Shown here in pieces: positions 17,163 to 25,772 of a stretch of 64,000 nt of DNA. The stretch spans positions 868,001-932,000 of the forward strand of contig NZ_JAJCVJ010000001.1 of assembly GCF_020567425.1 (NCBI RefSeq). Reading direction: 5' to 3'. A program made the translations under genes and the position numbers. How positions within the stretch are numbered: position 1 is the first letter of the stretch; every line of letters starts with the position of its first letter. Origin of the DNA: Salinirubrum litoreum (GTDB lineage: Archaea; Halobacteriota; Halobacteria; Halobacteriales; Haloferacaceae). A model generated the notes under the pieces. The model was not told where the DNA came from, did no database searches, and was given only the letters and a program-made list of their open reading frames with translations.

Positions 17163-17254
17163 CACTCGGCCTTCTCGCGGTCGACGGGAAAGCGTTGTGG
17201 GGGCCGAACATCTTCGGGACCACACCCACAGTCGTCGGCCGCGACCCTCCGGAT

Positions 17255-17551
17255 ATGGACACGGAGTCAGTACACGACGGGTCGTGGTCGAAGAACCTGG
17301 AGACGGAGACGTACGCCGACGACGAGGAGCGACTCCTCGAAGACGCCGTCGCGGCGGTCGCGGCCACACGGCCCGGCCACCACGTGAACCTCGTCACGCA
17401 CTCGGCCCACGGGCATCCCCGCCAGTATCTGTACGAGGAACTGACGGCCGTCTTCGGCGACGCCGTCGACGCCGAGTACGTCGAACAGTGTGGCTGTGGC
17501 GGCCACGTCACTCGCGTCGCTGTCGAGGGAGAGATCGACCGTCGAGAGTAA
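17255..17551 (+). CDS. Small conserved-looking protein with CGCGGH motif
   Basis: The protein has 98 residues from the ATG at 17255. It is compact and mixed alpha/beta, with HHVNLVTHSAHGHPRQYLYE in the middle and EYVEQCGCGGHVTRVAV near the end. The CGCGGH cluster and the clustered His residues look like a metal site. I do not recognise a characterised family. It is divergently transcribed from the HTH_10 regulator and ends 3 bases before a strong hairpin. Confidence 0.7.
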   Translation: MDTESVHDGSWSKNLETETYADDEERLLEDAVAAVAATRPGHHVNLVTHSAHGHPRQYLYEELTAVFGDAVDAEYVEQCGCGGHVTRVAVEGEIDRRE

Positions 17552-17553
17552 GA

Positions 17554-17580
17554 ACGGCCCGCGAAGCCAGCGCGGGCCGT
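17554..17580 (+). terminator. Perfect 10-bp hairpin after the CGCGGH gene
   Basis: acggcccgcg and cgcgggccgt form a perfect 10-bp stem around a 7-base loop, starting 3 bases after the stop codon at 17551. No U-run follows. It could end or protect the transcript; archaeal termination normally relies on U-tracts, so the role is inferred. Confidence 0.45.
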
Positions 17581-18071
17581 CGGACTGACCAAGCCACCGC
17601 GAGGAGCACCAGTCTCGCAGTGCGTGACGCGCGTGGCTCGCGTATGCCTGCGGTAACCGTACCGTCGCGCGTCGACTACAGCTTTGAACGATAGGGTAAA
17701 AAGTGCTTGGGTTAGACTAATATCGTCCAGTTGCTCGCAAGGATGTTCGGTAGTATCAGAATCGGGCGTTAGTTTCCGTAGAGTACGAAAATTCTACTTT
17801 CGTTTCGAGTCGTCACTGGACGAATCGTAACACGCACCGACCCACGAGCCGAGACGGTTTCGACGCCGAGGCACCCTCGGAGGTGTGTCCGTCGCGCGTC
17901 CGCGCCGGTTCGTTCGTGGCCGACTGGCGCCTTCGTGTCAGCAGGGAATCTAGAACGGTGATCGAAGGACCACAGGGACCGGAGACGGTGGTCGGCGACG
18001 TGTGGGCGAGACCCGTCGAGATTCGGTGTCGGTTCTGCGTTCTCGACAACGCAGGCGTCGGCCCGCTCTCC
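17581..18071. other. Gene-free spacer with an AT-rich core
   Basis: About 490 bases lie between the hairpin and the end of the glycosylase gene with no convincing gene. Bases about 17685-17815 are clearly lower in GC than the surroundings (gggtaaaaagtgcttgggtt, gtacgaaaattctactttcg). A 16-codon opening at 17644-17694 (MPAVTVPSRVDYSFER) precedes this stretch but has no support as a gene. It may be a remnant of inserted DNA or a regulatory RNA; I see no tRNA fold. Confidence 0.5.
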
Positions 18072-18698
18072 TCACCGAACCATGTACGGGTCGTCGCCGG
18101 CGAGGAACCGACCGAGGTCGACCTCGCGCCGGAAGTCGGTGCGCTGGAGTTCCCGGAGGCCGGCGACGAGTCGGTCGTGGTCGCCCTCGACCCACTCTGC
18201 GGGGTCCTTGATCGGGAGGATCAGGAAGCCGGCACCGAGGATCTCGGTCCCGTGGAGGTCGTCCATGTCCGAGGAGACCTTCCCGGCGCGCGCGGAGTAG
18301 GTCTGGAGGACGTGCCGTGTCGCGCGGGCACCGACCGGCAGGAGGACGTGGGCCGCGATGGCCCGGAGTTCGGCGTCGAAGAAGCGTTCCATGTCGCCGT
18401 AGTCGTCGTCGGTCGGCGGGTCCTCCGAGACGCACATGTGGATGTACGAGAGGAACGTCTTCGAGACGCTCGGGTCGTCGCCGGTCTCCCGGAGAAGTCC
18501 GGCGTCGGCGAGTGCGGACTGGAGTCGCAGGCCCGCCTCGTTGGTGAACGGGACGCCGGTGTCGGCCCCGCCGTGGACGCCGGGGTGGTCGCCGATCACG
18601 TGGAACTCGGCGTTGGCGTCGCCGTAGCCGGGGACGAACTGCTCGCAGTCCGGTCGCATGTCGAAGGGGTTCGAGATACGGTCGGTGACGTTCTCCAC
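18072..18698 (-). CDS. Uracil-DNA glycosylase superfamily protein
   Basis: The protein has 208 residues from a GTG start. It has the UDG-fold motif 1 region FHVIGDHPGVHGGADTGVPF, then SKTFLSYIHMC, LPVGARATRHVLQTYS, and the C-terminal LHGTEILGAGFLILPIKDPA corresponding to the DNA-intercalation loop. It lacks the four Cys of Fe-S family 4 enzymes. It therefore resembles a divergent family within the superfamily, with uracil or damaged-base removal as the likely role. Monocistronic; the upstream gene is also on the minus strand, 96 bases away. Confidence 0.78.
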   Translation of the reverse strand: MENVTDRISNPFDMRPDCEQFVPGYGDANAEFHVIGDHPGVHGGADTGVPFTNEAGLRLQSALADAGLLRETGDDPSVSKTFLSYIHMCVSEDPPTDDDYGDMERFFDAELRAIAAHVLLPVGARATRHVLQTYSARAGKVSSDMDDLHGTEILGAGFLILPIKDPAEWVEGDHDRLVAGLRELQRTDFRREVDLGRFLAGDDPYMVR

Positions 18699-18794
18699 GC
18701 TACCCGGTAGTCAGCGGTCGAAATAAGAATACCGCGATTCTGCTCGGCCCACCGGTGGTCTTCCTGTTCGGTGGACCACTCCGGGTCGTGTCGC

Positions 18795-19574
18795 TCAGAA
18801 CACGCCGAGCAGGAAGCCGAGTCCCATCCCGATCAGGACGACTCCCGAGACGATCGGGAAGTACTCGCTGAGTCGCTCGACGCGTTCCTCGAAGGCGTGG
18901 TAGCCGGCGACCAGCGCGAGTGTCAGGCCGACGATGCCGACGATGACCGTGACGGCGTAGATCAGCATCAGTTCGAGACAGTAGGTCGACCCGGTGCAGA
19001 TGGCGATGATCTCGAACTCCTCCTCGTGGGCGAAGCCGAGGAGGAACGCGAACCCCGCGATACCCCACAGGCCACGGTCTGCGGCGTCCTCCATCGAACC
19101 GTGTCCGTGGCTGTGTCGGCCGACGACGGGGAGTGCCGACTTTACACGGGCGAGTGGGCCGGTGTCGGCGTGGTCGAGATCGTGCGCGTGACCGTGGTCG
19201 TCGTGATGCTCGTGGTCGTGGGCGTGATCGTGGTCGCCGTGATCGCCCTCGCCGTGGTCGTGGTGGTGGCCGCCGCCTCGAAGTTCCCGGACGCCGAGCA
19301 GGATCAACAGTCCCCCGGCGACGTAGTTGAGCCAGCCGATCTGCGTGACCCCGAAGAACTCGGTCGCCCAGAAGAAGACGGCGACGACCGCGATACTGCT
19401 GATCAGGTGGCCGACCCCGATGATCAGACTCGCGGCGACCCCGGAGAGCCACTTGTTCGACTGCTCCATCGCGTAGGTCGCCGCGACCGGCCAGCCGTGA
19501 CCTGGTTCGACCCCGTGGAGTGCGCCGAGGGCGACAGCGCCGGCGACCAGTCCCGGCACGTCGGAGAGCGGCAT
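18795..19574 (-). CDS. NicO/RcnA-like nickel (cobalt) transporter with His-rich loop
   Basis: The protein has 259 residues from the ATG at 19574. It has six or so membrane helices. The first carries the NicO metal signature ALHGVEPGHGWPVAATYAM, and a later one carries FAFLLGFAHEEEFEI. Between them is a loop of alternating His, Asp and Gly (GHHHDHGEGDHGDHDHAHDH), a typical metal-gathering loop. It is divergent from nikR with a shared control region, so it is very likely nickel-regulated. The direction of transport (uptake or efflux) cannot be read from sequence. Confidence 0.9.
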   Translation of the reverse strand: MPLSDVPGLVAGAVALGALHGVEPGHGWPVAATYAMEQSNKWLSGVAASLIIGVGHLISSIAVVAVFFWATEFFGVTQIGWLNYVAGGLLILLGVRELRGGGHHHDHGEGDHGDHDHAHDHEHHDDHGHAHDLDHADTGPLARVKSALPVVGRHSHGHGSMEDAADRGLWGIAGFAFLLGFAHEEEFEIIAICTGSTYCLELMLIYAVTVIVGIVGLTLALVAGYHAFEERVERLSEYFPIVSGVVLIGMGLGFLLGVF

Positions 19575-19609
19575 GGTCGTGTTGGAGCCACGCAGGTCGA
19601 AAGAGGTTG

Positions 19610-19635
19610 TTATGACCCGACCGAAGGGATCGTAA
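19610..19635. promoter_or_regulatory. Candidate NikR operator between the transporter and nikR
   Basis: The inverted repeat TTATGA-N14-TCGTAA is centred between the two divergent starts. It resembles the known NikR pattern of GTATGA-type half sites, although the E. coli spacing is N16. Each half lies about 36-40 bases from one of the two ATGs, and the right half runs into taataatc, a TATA-like box for nikR. One dimer-of-dimers could therefore block both promoters. Confidence 0.65.
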
Positions 19636-19673
19636 TAATCGGGTTCAAGCGCCCGGCGTGCCGAGTGGGTCGT

Positions 19674-20123
19674 ATGCGAACGAGTCTGAACGTCCCCGAG
19701 GACGTGCTCACGGAGTTCGACGCGGTCTGGCAGGCCGAGGGGTTGGCCTCGCGGTCGCGTGCGATCCGGGAGGCGATGCAGGAGTACGTCGAGTCGCACA
19801 GTCGACTGGAGGCGACGAGCGGTGAGATCGCCGCCGTCGTCGCGTTCGACTACCAGCACGACCCCGTGATCCGCGACCTCCACACCGTCCAACACGAGTT
19901 TCAGGACGTGATCACGACGACGAGCCACGTCCACCAGGGCGACTGGTGTCTGGAGACCGTCTTCTGTCGCGGCGCTGCGGGGCGGGTCCGCCGACTCGTC
20001 TACCGGTTGCGGGACTTCGACGCCGTGGCTCGCGTCTCGGTGCTGTCGCTCTCGACCGAGACCGGAGAGGAACCGCACGAGCACGGGACGGTCGACGATC
20101 ACGATCACGAATCGACCGAGTGA
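19674..20123 (+). CDS. nikR: NikR, nickel-responsive ribbon-helix-helix regulator
   Basis: The protein has 149 residues from the ATG at 19674. The N-terminal ribbon-helix-helix domain is MRTSLNVPEDVLTEFDAVWQ with LASRSRAIREAM. The ACT-like nickel domain has the ligands in order: a His in VQHEF, HVH, and a Cys in DWCLETVF. The gap between the HVH and the Cys is one residue shorter than in E. coli NikR. The tail is His/Asp-rich (HEHGTVDDHDHE). It probably represses the divergent nickel transporter and itself. Confidence 0.93.
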   Translation: MRTSLNVPEDVLTEFDAVWQAEGLASRSRAIREAMQEYVESHSRLEATSGEIAAVVAFDYQHDPVIRDLHTVQHEFQDVITTTSHVHQGDWCLETVFCRGAAGRVRRLVYRLRDFDAVARVSVLSLSTETGEEPHEHGTVDDHDHESTE

Positions 20124-20206
20124 ACGACTGCCGTCGACCGAATCGGGGTGTCGTGTCGGAGGTCCCGGAACCCTTATCCCTGCGGTGCGCGTTCTGTCAC
20201 GTGCAA

Positions 20207-20401
20207 ATGGCGAAAGGTACGGTTGCGTTCTTCAACGACACAGGCGGTTACGGCTTCATCGAGACAGAGGATGCGGACGACGACGTGTTCTTCCACATGG
20301 AAGATGTCGGCGGCCCGGACCTCGAAGAGGGCCAGGAAGTAGAGTTCGAGATCGAACAGGCGGACAAAGGGCCGCGCGCGAAGAACCTCACTCGGCTGTA
20401 G
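20207..20401 (+). CDS. cspA: Cold-shock domain protein
   Basis: The protein has 64 residues in a single OB-fold cold-shock domain. RNP1 is GGYGFIETED and RNP2 is DDDVFFHMEDV; the C-terminus KGPRAKNLTRL is family-typical. It binds single-stranded RNA or DNA and probably acts as an RNA chaperone. It is monocistronic, with a promoter-like cccttatccc about 30 bases upstream of the start. The acidic surface matches other haloarchaeal copies. Confidence 0.96.
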   Translation: MAKGTVAFFNDTGGYGFIETEDADDDVFFHMEDVGGPDLEEGQEVEFEIEQADKGPRAKNLTRL

Positions 20402-20541
20402 CCGACGGGTTGGTCGACGGCTCGACAACGACACTTTTCGAGAAACTACCGACGAGCGACGCGACCGGGCGACTCACTGCTCGGCGACGTGAAAACGGAC
20501 AGCGGATCACGGCGGAAGTGAACGTCTCGGAATCGACCGAC

Positions 20542-20664
20542 TCAGGTTCCGTACTGTCGCGCCCGCTGGAGATCGGAACCGCACTCCGGGCAGGCCGCCC
20601 GGTACGATATCGACGCGACGCGGTGGGAACACTCCCGACACTCGTACGACGAACGTTCACGCAT
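20542..20664 (-). CDS. 40-residue rubrerythrin-like zinc-ribbon microprotein
   Basis: The short gene runs from the ATG at 20664 to the TGA at 20542. It encodes MRERSSYECRECSHRVAS, then a short linker and CPECGSDLQRARQ. Two Cys pairs (CREC and CPEC) form a zinc ribbon of the kind found in rubrerythrin C-termini. Haloarchaea carry several such proteins of about 40-60 residues. It has its own minus-strand promoter-like A/T patch (ctttaacac) about 30 bases upstream. The role is unknown; it could be a protein- or nucleic-acid-binding zinc finger. Confidence 0.8.
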   Translation of the reverse strand: MRERSSYECRECSHRVASISYRAACPECGSDLQRARQYGT

Positions 20665-20784
20665 CAGGCACGTCAACGTATCACATAGTGTTAAAGCTTG
20701 CCGTCAGACGGGTGGCTGACAGACGGTTCGACGCGCCGGTCGAAAGTACACAAACTTTTACCCACGTTCGGCGAACGACGCGGT

Positions 20785-21246
20785 ATGCCTTACAGCTACG
20801 AACCGCACCACTTCGAGGACTTCGAGGTCGGCGAGACGTTCGAGAGCGTCGGCCGGACGGTGACCGAGACCGACCTGGTGATGCACTCGGCGTTCACCGG
20901 GGATTGGACCGAGCTCCACAGCAACGCCCACTACGCCGAGGAGGGACACTTCGGCGAACGCGTCGCACACGGGCCGATGACGTTCGTGCTCGCCACCGGC
21001 TTCGTCTACCGGTGTGGCTTCCTCGAACGCACCGTGGTCGCCTTCCTCGGGATGAACTACATGAACATCCCCGCGCCGGTGAAGGTCGGCGACACCGTCT
21101 CGATGGACATGGAAGTGATCGAGACGAAGGAACTCTCCTCGCGGGACGACGCCGGACTGGTGGTCATCGACTCCACGGTCACGAACCAGGACGACGAGAC
21201 GGTCTTCGAGGGCGACATGAAGTTCATGGTGAAGCGCCGAGACTGA
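20785..21246 (+). CDS. MaoC-family dehydratase / enoyl-CoA hydratase
   Basis: The protein has 153 residues in a single hotdog fold. The hydratase-2 motif is present: DLVMHSAFTGDWTELHSNAHYA followed by FGERVAHGPMTFVLATGF, with the Asp/His pair expected for hydration of a trans-2-enoyl-CoA. It is likely to act in acyl-CoA metabolism together with the ligase and ETF genes elsewhere in the window. The ATG at 20785 follows a cacaaacttttacc patch at a leaderless distance. A hairpin (21266-21280) lies just downstream. Confidence 0.92.
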   Translation: MPYSYEPHHFEDFEVGETFESVGRTVTETDLVMHSAFTGDWTELHSNAHYAEEGHFGERVAHGPMTFVLATGFVYRCGFLERTVVAFLGMNYMNIPAPVKVGDTVSMDMEVIETKELSSRDDAGLVVIDSTVTNQDDETVFEGDMKFMVKRRD

Positions 21247-21265
21247 TCTGCCCGCGTCTGCGCGC

Positions 21266-21280
21266 CGCCGACGGTCGGCG
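21266..21280 (+). terminator. GC-rich hairpin downstream of the MaoC gene
   Basis: cgccga and tcggcg form a 6-bp stem around cgg, 20 bases after the stop codon. No U-tract follows, so it is only a possible terminator. Confidence 0.35.
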
Positions 21281-21452
21281 CACCTCACGGCGCAAGCCCG
21301 GCGAACGATTCCCGTAACTTACGGGTACTGGCCGGATGGCTCACGCCGTTCCTACTCCGCGGACTCGAAGAACGCACCTCTACTTGCCGAGCGGACAAAT
21401 CGAGTTTAATCGAACGACAGCGCCGGGGTGGGCCGACAGCGTGGGCCAGAAC

Positions 21453-21462
21453 TTTTATATAC
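21453..21462 (+). promoter_or_regulatory. TATA box of the 56-residue membrane protein
   Basis: ttttatatac is one of the clearest TATA boxes in the window, about 37 bases before the ATG at 21494. Confidence 0.65.
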
Positions 21463-21493
21463 TCCTCCCGTCGGAGAACTGCGCTACAGGCAG

Positions 21494-21664
21494 ATGATCT
21501 CGAAGCTGTACCGGACAAGCCTACTCGCGCTGTACCAACTCACGGTCGCCCTCGGCATCCTCGTGCTGCCGCTGGCGATGCTCGCACGCCGCGCCGGACT
21601 CCGGCTCCCGATCCACCGGCTGGTCGAAGCCGCCGACCGGGCCTACGAGAACGCGGCACGCTGA
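21494..21664 (+). CDS. Small single-span membrane protein (56 residues)
   Basis: MISKLYRTSLLALYQ leads into one hydrophobic helix (TVALGILVLPLAMLA) and a basic, then amphipathic tail (RRAGLRLPIHRLVEAADRAY). The strong TATA box upstream supports a real, highly expressed gene. The positive-outside-helix pattern suggests the C-terminus is cytoplasmic. No known family; function unknown. Confidence 0.7.
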   Translation: MISKLYRTSLLALYQLTVALGILVLPLAMLARRAGLRLPIHRLVEAADRAYENAAR

Positions 21665-21834
21665 GGACGGACGCCCGACTCGATTCTCGACGCTCCCGAC
21701 GACCCGTACTCTCAAGTACGAAGCCGGGACCACCTCGTCGCGGTGGTGATCCACGGAGACGGCCGATCCGACCGAGCGTGTTCCCCCCACACCTTCGCCG
21801 ATTCGGACTTCTTCGTCGGTCCGGATCCGTACCC

Positions 21835-23262
21835 CTACCCGGCGAGTGGCTGGGAGACGATCCACAACGAGAGGACGGTGTAGCCGACCATCAAGACGGT
21901 CAGCGGTGCGTGTGCTCGGAGCGTCCCCCGAGAAGACACCGACTTGCGCGGATCTACGATCGTCTCGCCGACCACCCGCTCGACCACCGCGTGCGCGGCG
22001 ACGACCGCGACGACGTGGCCGACGACGATCAGCGACACCTGTGACGCCCAGAAGGCCCAGATCGGGAGCCAGCCCAACAGGTCGACCGACCCCGCACCGA
22101 CTGCGATCGGCAGTCGACCGAGGAACGTCAGGCTGTAGCCGTAGCTGTGTGCGACCTCGTAGCCGGCGGCGATGGGCAACAGCGTCGGCGCGAGCGCCAG
22201 ACCGAGCGAGTCCGCCACGCCGCCGTCACCGGCGACGCGGGTCGGCCCTGGCTCGCCGCTCGGAGTGGCCCACGCCACCGCGCGCACGACGAGCCAGAAG
22301 CACGCGAGGAAGCCCCCGAAGCCGAGGAGGTAGAGCACGATGCTGACGCTCGGGCCGACAGCCAGTGCGTCCTGGACGCCGACGTGGAGGCTGGCGTACT
22401 GCGGCGACTCGGCGAACCCGTCGAAGCTGACGGTGTAGACCGCCGCGACGACGAGCGCCGCCGTCGCGCGATCCGCGACCGGTCGCCGGCAGTCACGCCA
22501 CGGGACACGGGCGACGACGGTCGCGGCACCGTCGGACTCGCGCGTCACCGACAGCGGTGCGGCCCGTCCGAGCAGTCGGTAGAACACCGCAAGTGGGTCG
22601 GCACGGTCGAACCACGTCGGACCGAAGGCGATGCCGCCGAGAAGCATCACCAGCGCGTAGCCGGCGACGAGAACCGCGGTCCCGGCCGGGAGCGACGGGA
22701 GTCGGGTGAGGTTCTCGGCGACGCCGACGAGCAGGAGGAAGCCGACGAGAGCGGGCCACGCACCGAGACGATCGGGATATTCACGGAGCGCGATCGGTGC
22801 TCCCTCAAGCGAACAGAGCGCGTCGTAGACCGTCCGCCACGGGGAGAGGAGTCGCCACGGACTCCCGGCGACGATCGACAGCAGCGCGAGTCCCTTCAGC
22901 CAGACCGGCCAGACGAACAGGGTCGCGAAGTTCGCACCGGGCGTCGGTGTTCCGGTCGCACCGACCCACAGTACGGCACCGAAGGCGAAGAAGAACGTCG
23001 CGCGGGCGAAGGTGGACAGTGGCCGGGCGACGACCGCCGGAACCCTCCCGAGTCGGCGACTGGCGTCGGGGACCGACCCTCCGACTGCGAGTAGGAGGGC
23101 GGTGAGGGCGACCGTCGCGCCGGCACCGGCGAACAGCCACGGGAGCGGCACCGGCACGTCGAACCGGGTGGCGAACTGGTGGGCGAGAGCCGGTCGAGCG
23201 AGGAGTCCGACGCCGAGCGTGACGAGCAGGAACCGAACGAGCCACGACCGGCGGCGGGACAT
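21835..23262 (-). CDS. Polytopic membrane protein (about 12 helices), unknown function
   Basis: The protein has 475 residues from the ATG at 23262. A hydrophobic leader ends at LARPALAHQF, and then around a dozen membrane helices follow with loops containing WPVWLKGLALLSIVAGSPWR and GIAFGPTWFDRADPLAVFYR. These aromatic and charged loop motifs look conserved, but I cannot tie them to a transport or enzyme family. No ATPase or partner gene is adjacent. It converges on the 56-residue membrane gene and is co-directional with the DUF456 pair upstream. Confidence 0.75.
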   Translation of the reverse strand: MSRRRSWLVRFLLVTLGVGLLARPALAHQFATRFDVPVPLPWLFAGAGATVALTALLLAVGGSVPDASRRLGRVPAVVARPLSTFARATFFFAFGAVLWVGATGTPTPGANFATLFVWPVWLKGLALLSIVAGSPWRLLSPWRTVYDALCSLEGAPIALREYPDRLGAWPALVGFLLLVGVAENLTRLPSLPAGTAVLVAGYALVMLLGGIAFGPTWFDRADPLAVFYRLLGRAAPLSVTRESDGAATVVARVPWRDCRRPVADRATAALVVAAVYTVSFDGFAESPQYASLHVGVQDALAVGPSVSIVLYLLGFGGFLACFWLVVRAVAWATPSGEPGPTRVAGDGGVADSLGLALAPTLLPIAAGYEVAHSYGYSLTFLGRLPIAVGAGSVDLLGWLPIWAFWASQVSLIVVGHVVAVVAAHAVVERVVGETIVDPRKSVSSRGTLRAHAPLTVLMVGYTVLSLWIVSQPLAG

Positions 23263-23350
23263 ACCGGTCCGTAACGGCCGGACCGACAAAACGCGGTTGG
23301 TTCGTGGCCGCTGTGTGGGAGCCCCCGGCCGCGACTGGAACGTCGAGACG

Positions 23351-23836
23351 CTACAGCAGAACGACGAACAGCACGACGCCGACGAGTAGCGAGAGCGTCA
23401 ACAGCAGGAGGACACCCGCCGAGGCGAGCATCCCGAGAATCGTGGTCGTCGCGGCCGACGCGCTCGCTTCCACGTCGCCCGTCTCGTGGTACTCCAGCGT
23501 GAAGACGGTGCCGACGACGCCGAGCAGGATGCCGACCGGTCCCGTGACCGCGAACAGGACCAGCCCCACGACGGCCGACAGCGCGCTCGTCCGGGGCGAG
23601 GCCCCACCGGCCGCCGCCGAGATGGGGCCGGCGAACTGTTCGACGCCGACTGCCGTCACGCCGACCGTGGTGAACGACAGGAGCAGGAGTGGGCCGGGGT
23701 CCGAGAAGCCGGTCAGGGCCCAGTAGCTGTAGACGCCGGCGAGCGAGAGCAGTCCGGCCGGGACGGCGGGGAGGACGCTGGCGACGACGCCGGCCGAGAG
23801 GAGGAGCAGGGCGAGGAGGACGGGGAGTGTGGACAC
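23351..23836 (-). CDS. DUF456-type membrane protein, copy 2
   Basis: The protein has 161 residues from the GTG at 23836; longer in-frame starts give an unlikely basic N-terminus. It has about five helices and the Gly/Pro-rich glycine-zipper plan of DUF456: VLPAVPAGLLSLAGVYSYW, LFAVTGPVGILLGVVGT, FTLEYHETGDVEASASAAT. It is a clear paralogue of the next gene upstream (23988-24470), matching it block by block. The function of the family is unknown; it appears widely in bacteria and archaea as a small membrane protein. Confidence 0.78.
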   Translation of the reverse strand: MSTLPVLLALLLLSAGVVASVLPAVPAGLLSLAGVYSYWALTGFSDPGPLLLLSFTTVGVTAVGVEQFAGPISAAAGGASPRTSALSAVVGLVLFAVTGPVGILLGVVGTVFTLEYHETGDVEASASAATTTILGMLASAGVLLLLTLSLLVGVVLFVVLL

Positions 23837-23987
23837 ACGGGAGCGTTCACGACCGAGACGGAAGAACCGGGGCGACAGTCCACGATTCCGGAACGTCCGG
23901 ACGGGCCGAGACTCGGGAGCGAGTCTCGGCGACCGACCAGTGGCGACACCGTTCTGCGTCGAGTGGCGACCCAAGCGACCGGCGTCC

Positions 23988-24470
23988 TCACAGGAAGACG
24001 ACGACCACCATCACGACGAGCATCGACCCGGTGAGGAGCGCCTGCACGAGGTTGGAGCCGAGCATCCCGAGCGTCGTGATCGCGGCACTGCGCAGACTCG
24101 CCTCCGCGTCGCCACCTCGGGAGAACTCGACGGCGAAGACGACACCCGCGATACCGAGGATCACGCCGACCGGGCCGGCGACGAACAGCAGGACGAAGCC
24201 GGCGAGTCCGGCGAGGAGAGTGGTGGTCGTCGAGGCACCACTCGCCTTCGCCGCCAGCGCGCCCGCCAGCCAGTCGACCGCGATCGTCACCAGTCCGACC
24301 AGCGTCAAGCCGAGGAGGACGAACAGCCCTGGCTCCGTGTAGCCCGACTGCCACCAGAACAGGTAGACGCCGGCCAGCGAGAGGAGCGCACCCGGAAGCC
24401 CGGGGATCAGACTCCCCACGACGCCTAAAACGAGCAGTCCCACGGCGACCCACGCCAACGTCGTGACCAT
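23988..24470 (-). CDS. DUF456-type membrane protein, copy 1
   Basis: The protein has 160 residues from the ATG at 24470. It has the same architecture as its neighbour: SLIPGLPGALLSLAGVYLFW, VAGPVGVILGIAGVVFAVEF, and a GGDAEASLRSAAITTLGML end segment. The two genes are tandem on the minus strand, 151 bases apart, and probably arose by duplication. It is divergent from the ferredoxin/ETF operon. Confidence 0.82.
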   Translation of the reverse strand: MVTTLAWVAVGLLVLGVVGSLIPGLPGALLSLAGVYLFWWQSGYTEPGLFVLLGLTLVGLVTIAVDWLAGALAAKASGASTTTTLLAGLAGFVLLFVAGPVGVILGIAGVVFAVEFSRGGDAEASLRSAAITTLGMLGSNLVQALLTGSMLVVMVVVVFL

Positions 24471-24499
24471 ACCGAATCGAGCGACCGCGTTCGGGTTAG

Positions 24500-24904
<405 letters not shown>

Positions 24905-24915
24905 GGTGAGGATGG

Positions 24916-25770
24916 ATGCGCTACGTCGTACTCACCAAGGGCGTCCCGGACTTCCGTGAGGGGAAGGTCTCCTTCGACGAGGACGGCCACCTCGAACGCG
25001 GGAAGACGCCGACCGTGATGAACCCGAACGACAAACACGCCCTCCGCGCCGCACTCCAGACCAAGGTGCGACACGGCGGCCACCTCTCGCTGATGAGCAT
25101 GGGGCCGCCGGGGTACGAAGACGTGCTCCGCGAGGGGATGGCGGACGTGTACGCGGACGACCTCTACCTGCTCTCGGATCGAGCACTCGCCGCCTCGGAC
25201 ACGTGGGCGACCGCGATCACGCTCTCGACCGGCGTCTCGAAACTCGACGAGCAACCGGACATCGTCTTTGCCGGTTTCAAGACCGCAGACGGCGAGACCG
25301 GCCACACCGGACCGCAGGCCTGCTGGTGTGAGGACTGGCCCATCGTCACCCACGTCGTCGCACTGGACGTGGACGAGGAGGAAGGGATGCTCCGCGCGAA
25401 ACGACTCGTGGAAGGCGACGTCGACGAGATCGAGACCGTCGAGGCACCGCTCCCGGCGTTCGTGGTCGCCGACCCGGAGTTCGAACCCTCGTACACCCGC
25501 GCCGAGCACCGCCTCCGGTATCGCGACCTGCGCGAGGAGACGCAGGCCCGCGCCGAGCACTACGAGGAGCACCTGACGACGTGGAACCACGTCGACCTGA
25601 ACCTCGACCCGGACTACATCGGCCTCGACGGCTCCCCGACGATCGTCTCGTCGGTCGACCCGATCCCGAAGGCACCGGCCGAACGGGAGGCGACGATGGT
25701 CGATCCGAGCGACACCGAGGGGATGCGCGCCGTGGTGGACGAACTGACGCCGTTCGCGGGAGGTGACTGA
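24916..25770 (+). CDS. etfB: Electron transfer flavoprotein beta subunit
   Basis: The protein has 284 residues, starting 11 bases after the ferredoxin stop. It has the ETF alpha/beta fold: MRYVVLTKGVPD, VMNPNDKHALRAAL, LSLMSMGPPGYEDVLREGMA, IVFAGFKTADGETGHTGPQA (nucleotide loop) and LPAFVVADPEFEPSY. It pairs with EtfA to carry electrons from acyl-CoA or other dehydrogenases to the quinone reductase encoded two genes on. The C-terminal ~80 residues extend past the core and are acidic. Confidence 0.94.
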   Translation: MRYVVLTKGVPDFREGKVSFDEDGHLERGKTPTVMNPNDKHALRAALQTKVRHGGHLSLMSMGPPGYEDVLREGMADVYADDLYLLSDRALAASDTWATAITLSTGVSKLDEQPDIVFAGFKTADGETGHTGPQACWCEDWPIVTHVVALDVDEEEGMLRAKRLVEGDVDEIETVEAPLPAFVVADPEFEPSYTRAEHRLRYRDLREETQARAEHYEEHLTTWNHVDLNLDPDYIGLDGSPTIVSSVDPIPKAPAEREATMVDPSDTEGMRAVVDELTPFAGGD

Positions 25771-25772
25771 CC

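Noticed and set aside
17581..17700. tRNA or leader-peptide gene
   Set aside because: No cloverleaf or TPsiC-like arm could be folded, and the 16-codon opening has no downstream amino-acid gene to regulate.
17883..18710. Plus-strand ORF of 275 codons
   Set aside because: It is the antisense of the uracil-DNA glycosylase gene with its upstream spacer; composition and family support favour the minus strand.
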